Below are positions 7,101 to 12,661 of a stretch of 12,661 bases of DNA, piece after piece (position 1 is the first letter of the stretch; each line of letters opens with the position of its first letter). Origin of the DNA: Parafannyhessea sp902761955 (GTDB lineage Bacteria > Actinomycetota > Coriobacteriia > Coriobacteriales > Atopobiaceae); the NCBI GenBank assembly GCA_902761955.1, contig CACWMM010000051.1, positions 1-12,661 of the forward strand, written 5' to 3'. Made by a program: the position numbers and the translations under genes. Under the pieces are notes generated by a model. That model made no database searches. It worked only from the letters and a program-made list of their open reading frames with translations, and was not told where the DNA came from.

Positions 7101-9291
7101 GTTCGGACTCGCGCGCCGTGGCAGGCGCGGGCTCGGGCTCTGACTCGAGCGCGGGCTCTGGCTCGGGCTCGTCCTCATATATGACCTCGGGAACGGCATG
7201 GTCAATCGCCGTGTAGTGAGGCTCAATCTCCGGAAGGTCGATCAGGTGTGTCTGGCTGTCGTCGACGGCAGGGGTCGCGTCCATGCGAGCGGTGTCGCCA
7301 CCAGCAGCGATGGCGTCGTATTCCTCAGTTGTCTGCGCGGGCTCCGCAACTGGTGCCGAGACGACGTCCGCGGCATAGTCAGAAGTTGTCTCATCCGAAG
7401 CCGACGCACTCAGATCGCTATCCGTCGCGCCACCCGCCGCAGATCCTGACGCCTCATCAGAGTCGTCCGGCTTGTCATGCTTCGGCTCTTCTATTACCTC
7501 GTACTCCTCAACGATGGGGTACTGCTCGTCGTACGTCACATAATGTATGTAGTCGACTTCTGCCGGAGCATTCTCTATATAGGGGTTGCCGGCCGCAACG
7601 GGGGAATACCGCGTCTCGTCCAGATCCCCTGCCGCATGCGGCTGCGTGACGGCAGCCGGCTCGGCGTCGAGCACCTCCTGGGCATCCGCCGCCTGGACAG
7701 ATGCGTCCTGCATCTCAGGCGCCACGGGCGAGAAGGACTCGGCGTACTTCTCCTCAAACTCCGCCGTGAAGTCCGGGATCTCCGGAATCTCGGGAAGGTT
7801 AGAGAGGTCCGGGCGCGGGCGTGGCGGATTGTCGTACACGATCTCGCAGTCAGCCGGAAGGATGTTCAGGCTGCCCATGAAATCCGGACCGCGACGGACG
7901 TTGTCCTCAAACGGGTCGACTTCCGGAACCTGAGTGGGCAGCGGGGTCGCCCGGCGCACGTGGACATCATGCGCGCCGGAAACGTCGCCGCGCGGCGCGG
8001 CAGACTCGCTCTTCTCGCCCTGCGGCTCCTCCGTGACAAAGTCCTCCGGATAATTGGCAGCTGCCTCGTCAAAGCCTTCGCCCTCCGAAGGCTGTTCCGC
8101 ATTGCGCGCAGCACCTCCCGCACGTCGCGCCTCTACCTCGTCGCGAAGGGTGCGCACGCCACCGGCGATGCTTGCAGAAGCCTTCTTGAAGAAAGCGGCT
8201 ACGGGGTTCGCGGGCGCCTCGGTCTCCGCAGGCGCGTCGACGTTCGCATCGGCTGTCGAATCTGCGGCGTACGCCTCGGGGTAATACGCGTCTGCGTCCT
8301 CCACGCCGGCGGGCTCCACAGCAGAAGAGGCGCCGTCCACATCAGCGTCTGCGCCGCTCTCCTGCGCCGGCTGCTCCTGGACTTGCTCGGCGGGAATCTT
8401 CTCCTCGCCAACAGGTTCGGCAGGGTAGTATCCGTCCGCGCCAACATACTGCTCCTCGCCGGCAAACGGCTCTGCATACTCTTCGCCCTGCGCAGCAGGC
8501 TCCTCCTGCGGGAACTCCTCCATCGGCTGGCGTGGGTGCAACGCAACATAGCGCTTCGCAGCATCGTCGGTGGGTCGCACCATGTCCATCACGCCCAGCA
8601 TTGCCGCAAGAGAAGCCTTGTTATCGTTCGCGCCCGTCGTGCAGGGGGCAAACTTCTGATAGATTGCCGAGACCCCCACCGCCAGCAGCGGGAGCGAGGC
8701 CAAGATGCCCGCGATCCAGAATATGTGCCTAAAGCTTTCCGGAAGAAAACCCATCAGCTGCACGAGCGCGCAAATCGGAACGATCACCGCACAGTAGAAC
8801 GTCGCGCGCTTCAGCATGGGCTGGTACCTTGCGACCTGGGGACGGCTCAGCAGATCCTCGTTCGGGCTGTCATAGTGCGCCATGATCACGATGGGGCGGT
8901 TGCCCTTCATCACAAGTGGGCCGGTAGCGCGATGGACGCCAATCACGTTCTGGCTGCGACCGCGGGGACCAATGTTGCCCAGCACGTCACGGCCGGCAAA
9001 CTCCATGGCAAGCAGCACGAATGAAGCCGCCACAAGAATGAGGCCAACTGCACCGGCGGCGGTCCCCAAGAACCCTGCCAGCAAAATGCCAACAAACATG
9101 ACAATGTACAGCACGTAGTGGGCGAGCTTCCCCTGCGCCGGCGCGTCAAACTCCTGCGTCTGCACGTCAAGCCCGTGTTCCTCCATGAGGGAGCCCATCA
9201 GCTCGGCAGCGTCAAGCTCCTCCTGGCTGTTGGCGGGCGAGATGTCGATCTTCTCGTCAAGGTAATCAAGATAGGTGCGAGTTGTCGCCAT
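4114..9291 (-). CDS. Giant membrane-anchored M28-family pseudo-peptidase with a disordered insert
   Basis: Protein of 1725 residues from ATG at 9291 (AAAGGA seven bases upstream; a TTG at 9315 has no site). Order: N-terminal region 1-56; membrane hairpin about 58-99; first half of an M28 zinc-aminopeptidase fold (NVIGV, metal His139 in AHYDSP); second membrane hairpin about 163-211; metal Asp223 in GANDNKAS; acidic low-complexity insert about 242-1562; second half of the fold (DIYFVALGASN, Asp1619 in LVNLDSVG, end at 1725). M28 peptidases need His, Asp, Glu-Glu, Asp, His. Here the Glu-Glu position reads Ser1592-Asn1593, and the last His of the HTPED-like motif is Ala1697 (ATSDDVPENVNP). The catalytic base and two of five metal ligands are thus missing, so peptidase activity is unlikely. 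There is no signal peptide. Four helices and Arg/Lys-rich loops place all large parts in the cytoplasm. The function is unknown: scaffold or binding role is a guess. Confidence 0.88.
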   Translation of the reverse strand: MATTRTYLDYLDEKIDISPANSQEELDAAELMGSLMEEHGLDVQTQEFDAPAQGKLAHYVLYIVMFVGILLAGFLGTAAGAVGLILVAASFVLLAMEFAGRDVLGNIGPRGRSQNVIGVHRATGPLVMKGNRPIVIMAHYDSPNEDLLSRPQVARYQPMLKRATFYCAVIVPICALVQLMGFLPESFRHIFWIAGILASLPLLAVGVSAIYQKFAPCTTGANDNKASLAAMLGVMDMVRPTDDAAKRYVALHPRQPMEEFPQEEPAAQGEEYAEPFAGEEQYVGADGYYPAEPVGEEKIPAEQVQEQPAQESGADADVDGASSAVEPAGVEDADAYYPEAYAADSTADANVDAPAETEAPANPVAAFFKKASASIAGGVRTLRDEVEARRAGGAARNAEQPSEGEGFDEAAANYPEDFVTEEPQGEKSESAAPRGDVSGAHDVHVRRATPLPTQVPEVDPFEDNVRRGPDFMGSLNILPADCEIVYDNPPRPRPDLSNLPEIPEIPDFTAEFEEKYAESFSPVAPEMQDASVQAADAQEVLDAEPAAVTQPHAAGDLDETRYSPVAAGNPYIENAPAEVDYIHYVTYDEQYPIVEEYEVIEEPKHDKPDDSDEASGSAAGGATDSDLSASASDETTSDYAADVVSAPVAEPAQTTEEYDAIAAGGDTARMDATPAVDDSQTHLIDLPEIEPHYTAIDHAVPEVIYEDEPEPEPALESEPEPAPATARESEHAVEPATTAEPEGAQATEPEEKAATSDFDLAPEQEWDEADTALDEDYLVEDSAEDDSADAEQVTAEDDEFLIPVDNGDSEPYYYDAPAVKSDDVEKDEGALAEKAAGAAAADTTVDGAADDGTSDKLIDVGTAQPEEKRKASGFLAKLKSLFAGHGDRQKSARFAARSEEPLPVDSTADMPVLHLEDYGNSEPSEDTANVDSTQGHEPVSQESANDWAEQPHAEENSTDYDDDYRVDTTADDDAYDDHDYEVVSTVEAYDASSEQEAEPESEPALEAEPATAYEPKPDYEPETEASADVTYAPATTFGVDSFGDDAPVIEDYEVIDDSKADDSQLPDVGAPSYQEPVAEEEAANEAVDDTAAFDELEATAHLKPLRPATLRDEYADSVEPMPTYVEHAGDVASEEPALADDTTEQDNLPTEPIEEPAAEAAPEETFGPADEVDNGPVAETADGADEPQDAGGNAVAETEDDTGMMEDVAEEPDSQMPSDADATGAMSGYSFVPNEEVPEEELAAKDASGLDAPIEDDTPAEKIPAPRPIDDPSWGRSEFRPAHNSMARRAVLFDLPDPSEATTDPFGTGNIGDSGALRTGRTPIAAGAEKVDSAPLGTREPIGLVNGAHAMQDEASRLSGSAERTRKAQAAAARKRFSSLFGNREKRRDPEPEQQSMGEWLGVGDDFDAKTDGRKIGDWEHFDEDEKNGGSGRRGDWKGGATTRSGFRVVEGDGADASNSYGDQPYSGQPYDDQAPYDQQVPYDVQQAYGDGYGDQPQAGAASEEAEGYDLYPVDESAYQQAEPGAGADVAADAQGYAADGYAPGAAPADAYAGTEVAGQEPTQEDLRQAILGMSNDELLAHDIYFVALGASNVDHAGMKHFLAEHRGDIRGAFLVNLDSVGAGDLVFLTHEGRTNTRRSDRRMGRMLMSIAKDLHIPLGRAKLDWGETDATLAMQNSVRATTLMGMSPDGVPALSATSDDVPENVNPSQVVAVSDLIAELIRRS
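6115..6153 (-). repeat. YEVI tyrosine motif, copy 2
   Basis: Encodes PVIEDYEVIDDSK, the second copy of the 13-residue unit encoded at 7480-7518, about 455 residues further along the same chain. Confidence 0.6.
7480..7518 (-). repeat. YEVI tyrosine motif, copy 1 (degenerate 13-residue repeat)
   Basis: Encodes PIVEEYEVIEEPK inside the disordered insert. A near-identical unit, PVIEDYEVIDDSK, is encoded at 6115-6153, and a shorter DYEVV occurs at 6343-6357. The consensus is P-[IV]-[VI]-E-[ED]-Y-E-V-I-[ED]-[ED]-x-K. The DNA of the copies differs at many third positions, so the conservation is at protein level. Confidence 0.6.
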
Positions 9292-9343
9292 GCTATTGTC
9301 CTTTGCCCCAGGCAACGATTTTCTGCTAGTACTCCATCGTCTG

Positions 9344-9374
9344 AGTATACGTCTTCTCTTCCCGCGTTTCCCAA
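9344..9374 (-). promoter_or_regulatory. Candidate promoter of the M28-like operon
   Basis: On the minus strand a good -10 TATACT (9349-9344) lies 19 bases after a weak -35 TTGGGA (9374-9369). The -35 overlaps the palindrome at 9363-9379. The leader to the ATG at 9291 would be about 45 bases. Confidence 0.4.
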
Positions 9375-9379
9375 ACGCG
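9363..9379. promoter_or_regulatory. Perfect 17-bp inverted repeat, operator candidate
   Basis: CGCGTTT-CCC-AAACGCG is a perfect 7+3+7 inverted repeat in the intergenic region of two divergent genes. It sits at the -35 position of the minus-strand TATACT (9349-9344) and about 13 bases upstream of a plus-strand TATATT (9392-9397), a likely -10 for the WYL gene. That is where a regulator would block or recruit polymerase in both directions. Binding by the adjacent WYL protein is inferred. Confidence 0.5.
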
Positions 9380-9488
9380 CATAACCTACCCTATATTGGA
9401 GGGTAATCAAGCGGCTAAAGGCCGCCCGGCGCAGGGGCGCGGTCCAAACGCGCGCATGGTGCAGGTGGCGGCCAGGGAAAGTGGGAAC

Positions 9489-11480
9489 ATGGCAAGGCAA
9501 AGCAAGAATACTGCGGAAGACGAGTTTGACGAGCGCAACAGCGACGACATCCAAGCCTTGCGGCTGTCTTCCCTCATGATCGGCCTTGCGGCCAGCAGAG
9601 TGCCCATGCCAACGGCAACCATCCGCTCCCTTTACTATCCGAGCCTCGATGAGCAGGCTTTCTTCAAGAAGTTCCAGCGTGACAGAAAGATGCTCGCTAC
9701 CTGCGGCGTTGCCGTGGTTGAGTCTGGGCGCAACGCCAGCGGGGCGCTGTGGGCCATCGACGCGCAGGCAACGTTCGCGCAGGCACAGGAGCTCACGAGG
9801 CAGGACGCCGCGTTCATCGACGTCGCGTGCATGCCGCTCGCAAACGACCCCGCGTTTCCGTACCGGGACGAGCTCACCCTCGCGCTCGCAAAGATAAACC
9901 GCAGGTACAACGCAGTGGTGACGCGTCGCGATGCCACCGGCGGCAAGGCGTGGGACTCGACCCTCGCAGAGCTTCTGGACGCGCTGCAGGCACGCCACCC
10001 CATAGACGTACGCTACCAGCCAAAAGATGCTGCCGAGAAGGACTACTGCCTCGCTCTTTACGGCTCCTTTGGCTTCAGGGAGCAAACGTACTTCGTAGCA
10101 TGCGAGTACGACAGGGATTCTCGCGCCATAGCATCTGCCCCACGAACGTATCGTCTCGACCGCTTCCGCAAGGTAAGGACAATAGCCTCGCGAACGTATA
10201 CGGTTCCGGAAGACTTCTGCATAAGCGACTTCGTCAGGCTGCCGTTCCAGATGGGCGAGGCCACGTCGCGCGCGTCCTTCTCGCCCCTTGGCGCGGCAGG
10301 TAAAGACGCCTACCTTCGCACGGCAGGCGTGACAGAGCTTACCGCGCGAGGCTACGCGATGGAGGACGGCACCATACAGGATGTGCCCGTAGCAAACGAG
10401 CAGGTAGCAGCCGCGTGGTCAATCGACGCCGGTGTCGTGCCCATGGAGCCGGAATCCCTGGTACAGGCATATCGCGGCATTCTGCTGGCAGCAAGCGATT
10501 GCCAACCGCAGTCCCTCGACCCCTGGCTGGCGGCAGGAAAGGCACATGCAAGTAATGCCCATCCTCGGCGGCGCGGCCGCAAGGGAGGAGTGCTCGAGGC
10601 GCGGCAACTTTCCGCCCTCATTGGCTCGCTGGATGAGGAGGGTGCCACCATCAGCGCAAACGTGGTGGCACAGCGCCTGGGTTGCACTATCGCGCACGCG
10701 AAGCACCTGCTCAGCCTCCTGATTGACGCCTCGGACGAAGAGAACCTCAACAGGCTGCCCCTCGCCACGGATGACGACATGAGCGAGGCGGTGCTCCTGT
10801 TCAACACCATCGCCGGAAGGCCCATTCGCCTTACGCTGACAGAGTCGGTAGCGCTGATCGCAGCTCTGCTACTCGCGGGAGTTGAGCCCCAAGACCCCCT
10901 CTTCCAAAAGCTTTCGCAAAGTCTGTCCGCAGCCATCGGCGACGCACCCACCGTTGCAAGCCTTGTGGTAGCCCGGCAGGAGCCTTCCAGTCCCGAAGCC
11001 CTTCCTACCTGCGCGGATGCCATAACCAACAGGCACGTCATCTCGTTTGGGTACACGTCCACCACCGGGCAGCACAGCAGCCGCCTGGTAAAACCCGGCG
11101 CAATATCCCACCGGGACGGGCAGTGGTACCTCGAGGGATACGACCTTTCGCGCGCCGCCATGCGCAACTTCAGGATAGACCGCATGACAGGCGTCACGAT
11201 CGCAAAAGACCACGCCAACGTGCCAAAAGTCGCACCTGACGGGACGCCACAGCGTACGATCAACTTCGTTCTTCTCAACCAGGCCCTTGCCGACGCGCTT
11301 CCGTGGAACCAGACGAGCTTCACGCCGCTGACCTCAGGGGCTACGCTCGTGAGCTGCCCTTACTTTGGCGGCACGTGGCTTCCCCGCAGGCTCGCGGCGT
11401 GCGGTGGCGCAATCGCGATTGGCGACGCAGACATGTGCAAGCTTGTGCGTCAGTATGCCAAGTCCGCGTTGCAAGCGTAA
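9489..11480 (+). CDS. Tandem HTH-WYL transcriptional regulator (PafBC-like fusion)
   Basis: A cytoplasmic DNA-binding regulator of about 663 residues with two HTH-WYL units in one chain. Order: HTH 1 (about 19-80, DIQALRLSSLMIGLAAS onward), first WYL domain (about 169-235, ending TYRLDRFRKV), a basic linker HPRRRGRKGG (358-367), HTH 2 (368-412), second WYL domain (515-572) with the literal WYL at 546-548 and FRIDRMTGV, then a WCX-like C-terminal region. In actinobacteria PafB and PafC are adjacent WYL proteins that activate RecA-independent DNA-damage genes, and naturally fused PafBC proteins are known. This chain has that architecture, but orthology is not proven. Start choice: TTG 9396 overlaps the probable -10 box and adds a composition-poor tail; ATG 9456 has no ribosome site; ATG 9489 has AGGGA ten bases upstream. 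It is divergent from the M28-like operon and shares the palindrome with it. Confidence 0.85.
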   Translation: MARQSKNTAEDEFDERNSDDIQALRLSSLMIGLAASRVPMPTATIRSLYYPSLDEQAFFKKFQRDRKMLATCGVAVVESGRNASGALWAIDAQATFAQAQELTRQDAAFIDVACMPLANDPAFPYRDELTLALAKINRRYNAVVTRRDATGGKAWDSTLAELLDALQARHPIDVRYQPKDAAEKDYCLALYGSFGFREQTYFVACEYDRDSRAIASAPRTYRLDRFRKVRTIASRTYTVPEDFCISDFVRLPFQMGEATSRASFSPLGAAGKDAYLRTAGVTELTARGYAMEDGTIQDVPVANEQVAAAWSIDAGVVPMEPESLVQAYRGILLAASDCQPQSLDPWLAAGKAHASNAHPRRRGRKGGVLEARQLSALIGSLDEEGATISANVVAQRLGCTIAHAKHLLSLLIDASDEENLNRLPLATDDDMSEAVLLFNTIAGRPIRLTLTESVALIAALLLAGVEPQDPLFQKLSQSLSAAIGDAPTVASLVVARQEPSSPEALPTCADAITNRHVISFGYTSTTGQHSSRLVKPGAISHRDGQWYLEGYDLSRAAMRNFRIDRMTGVTIAKDHANVPKVAPDGTPQRTINFVLLNQALADALPWNQTSFTPLTSGATLVSCPYFGGTWLPRRLAACGGAIAIGDADMCKLVRQYAKSALQA

Positions 11481-11533
11481 AGCGGCGCAAAGTCGCTGGT
11501 CACCACCCTTGCCGCGTTAGCTTGCACATAGTT

Positions 11534-11569
11534 TGCGGGTGCCCGCGCATCCCGGCGCAGACACCCGCA
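11534..11569. terminator. Hairpin between convergent genes
   Basis: TGCGGGTG (11534-11541) and CACCCGCA (11562-11569) form an 8-bp stem with a GC-rich loop. It sits between the stop of the WYL gene (11480) and the stop of the DinG-type gene (11576). Neither side has a real T-run, so it may act as a weak bidirectional terminator. Confidence 0.4.
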
Positions 11570-11575
11570 GCATTC

Positions 11576-12661
11576 CTACTCGTGCGACTTTCGCCACATC
11601 TCTATGTATCTGCCAACGTTGTCGCGTTCCAGCATGGTGCCAGAAGTCTTGGGCAACGACGTCAGAAGCTGCCGACCGTAGCGCTTCGTCACCAGTCTGG
11701 AGTCCGCCAGCACCAGGACGCCGCTGTCAGAGGCGCTGCGTATCAGTCTTCCGGCTGCCTGCTTCACCTCGATGACGGCCTCGGGCAGCGAGTACTTCCA
11801 CCACGCGCGATCCTCGCGACGCTCGCGCTCACGTACAAGCGGGTCGCGCGGGCTGGCAAACGGCAGCTTGGGAATCACCACGCAGCGCAGCGTGTCCCCA
11901 GAGGCGTCGAACCCTTCCCAGAACGACTTAAGCGCCATCAGGGAGCGGCTCTTATCTGCCAGGAAACTTTCGCGGAGGCGTCGGGGAGAAGAACCCCTTT
12001 CCTGGCAGAGGACCTCAAGCCCAATGCCGGCAAGCCTTGGCTTAAGCGCCTCGTAGGTAAGCTCCATGTCCCTTCTGTTCGTGAACAGGGTGAGCACGGA
12101 CCCCTCCATGGACCTGTGCACGTCAAACAGCAGGTCACACAGGCTGTCGAGGTAGCGCGGGTCGTTCGGCTGGGGCATGTCCTTCGCAACCACCACAGAC
12201 ATGTGCGAGTCATAGTCGAAGCTCGAGTCAAGGCGCACGTCCTTGTGCATGTCCTTACCAAGCCTATCGAGCCCAACGGCGTGGTCAAAGTGATCGAAGC
12301 TCTTTCCCACCGCGATGGTTGCGGAGGTGAACACCACGCTCTGCATCTCGGGCAGCCAGCGCTCGCCCAGGTCGGCGCCAATGTCGAGCTTCTCTGCCAG
12401 CAGCTTTTCGGAAGACATGTCCTTCTTGCGGCGCGCCACTTGCGCGGAGTACACGTACGTCTCGTCCGTGCCCTCCACAATCAGTCGCAGGCCGTCCTTG
12501 AGCTCGCCCAAAAAGCGGCCGGCTTCGTTCAGGTCCGCGCCAAGTTGAGGCGCGACCTTGTTGAGTTCCTCGACCGCGGAGCGCACGTCCTTCTCGGCCT
12601 CTTCAAGCTTGTCCGCCGCTGCGTGCCCCGCCTCGGAAAGCGACGCCCACTCCGGCGTGGC
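11576..12661 (-). CDS. dinG: DinG-family ATP-dependent DNA helicase, C-terminal part (partial)
   Basis: C-terminal part of an XPD/DinG-type superfamily 2 helicase that unwinds DNA with 5'-3' polarity, acting in repair and on R-loops or blocked forks. The 361 visible residues hold the second RecA-like domain: VVFTSATI (motif III), SVLTLFTNRRDMEL (motif IV), FWEGFDASGDTLRCVVIPKLPF (motif V region) and QAAGRLIRSASDSGVLVLADSR (motif VI). The frame stays open from the GTG at 12586 to the window edge (ATPEWASLSEAG upstream). That GTG is therefore internal, and the Walker A/B motifs and any Fe-S cysteines lie outside. The gene converges on the WYL regulator; DinG is damage-inducible in other bacteria, but no operator can be seen here because the promoter is not in the window. 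Confidence 0.9.
   Translation of the reverse strand, partial: ATPEWASLSEAGHAAADKLEEAEKDVRSAVEELNKVAPQLGADLNEAGRFLGELKDGLRLIVEGTDETYVYSAQVARRKKDMSSEKLLAEKLDIGADLGERWLPEMQSVVFTSATIAVGKSFDHFDHAVGLDRLGKDMHKDVRLDSSFDYDSHMSVVVAKDMPQPNDPRYLDSLCDLLFDVHRSMEGSVLTLFTNRRDMELTYEALKPRLAGIGLEVLCQERGSSPRRLRESFLADKSRSLMALKSFWEGFDASGDTLRCVVIPKLPFASPRDPLVRERERREDRAWWKYSLPEAVIEVKQAAGRLIRSASDSGVLVLADSRLVTKRYGRQLLTSLPKTSGTMLERDNVGRYIEMWRKSHE

Larger units (their letters stand above)
4606..8568 (-). other. Coding region of the ~1,320-residue acidic disordered insert
   Basis: Part of the M28-like gene, residues about 242-1562. Composition is dominated by Ala, Glu, Asp and Pro with scattered Tyr and almost no Cys. 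Runs such as EPEPEPALESEPEPAP are typical of disorder. Within it lie three basic amphipathic patches (nt 8104-8208, 6601-6696, 5116-5211). It also holds two less repetitive, mixed-charge segments that may be conserved (around DPFEDNVRRGPDFMGSLNIL at residues 459-478, and around RRAVLFDLPDPS at 1288-1299). A Tyr/Gln/Gly-rich stretch lies at nt 4630-4920. The reading frame is open throughout, with no internal break seen. Confidence 0.8.

Noticed and set aside
3817..7143. A 1,108-codon open frame on the plus strand, antisense to the M28-like gene
   Set aside because: Its product is a Leu/Arg/Val-rich mix without recognisable domains, and it lies fully inside the opposite-strand gene. In GC-rich genes whose codon use avoids TTA, CTA and TCA, long antisense frames arise by chance. 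The minus-strand frame carries clear M28 motifs.
7477..9024. A 515-codon open frame on the plus strand opposite the M28-like gene
   Set aside because: Arg/Leu-rich antisense shadow with no start signal or family motif.
9396..9488. TTG 9396 or ATG 9456 as start of the WYL regulator
   Set aside because: TTG 9396 overlaps the likely -10 box TATATT and the added 31 residues have no domain. ATG 9456 has no ribosome-binding site. ATG 9489 fits better, though this is not certain.
12512..12586. GTG at 12586 as the start of the DinG-type gene
   Set aside because: The frame stays open to the window edge and the visible part lacks the first helicase domain, so the true start lies outside the window.

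Overview
The window comes from a GC-rich actinobacterial chromosome. Gene content and protein style (tandem HTH-WYL regulator of the PafBC type, acidic proteins, TypA with actinobacterial features) fit Coriobacteriia, perhaps the Atopobiaceae/Olsenella area. That placement is inferred from gene style, not from a marker gene. There is no sign of a mobile element, CRISPR array or rRNA.

Layout. Bases 1-300 hold two class II serine tRNAs on the minus strand, GGA then CGA in transcription order, separated by a perfect hairpin with a short T-run and preceded by a good sigma-70-type promoter. A TRIC/UPF0126 membrane protein (483-1421) runs on the plus strand. A strong stem-loop terminator lies between it and typA/bipA (minus strand, 1622-3446). 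TypA is broken near its 3' end: the last ~48 codons are in another frame, consistent with a 14-base deletion. Upstream of typA is a two-gene minus-strand unit (9291 to 3618): a giant protein of 1725 residues and a small protein of 154 residues that I do not recognise, 31 bases apart.

The giant protein is the most unusual item. It is an M28-type zinc aminopeptidase fold with four predicted membrane helices, probably facing the cytoplasm. It lacks the catalytic Glu and two of the five metal ligands, so it looks like a pseudoenzyme. Its peptidase domain is split by about 1,300 residues of acidic, low-complexity, probably disordered sequence. That insert carries three widely spaced basic amphipathic patches, a repeated tyrosine motif (YEVI) and a Tyr/Gln/Gly-rich stretch. 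A perfect 17-bp inverted repeat lies between this gene and the divergent plus-strand gene, where the -35 regions of both putative promoters would be.

The divergent gene (9489-11480) encodes two HTH-WYL units in one chain, like the naturally fused PafBC DNA-damage regulators. It converges on the C-terminal part of a DinG-type helicase (11576 to the window end, minus strand), whose start is outside the window. A working idea is that the WYL regulator controls itself and the pseudo-peptidase unit through the shared palindrome. This is inference only.
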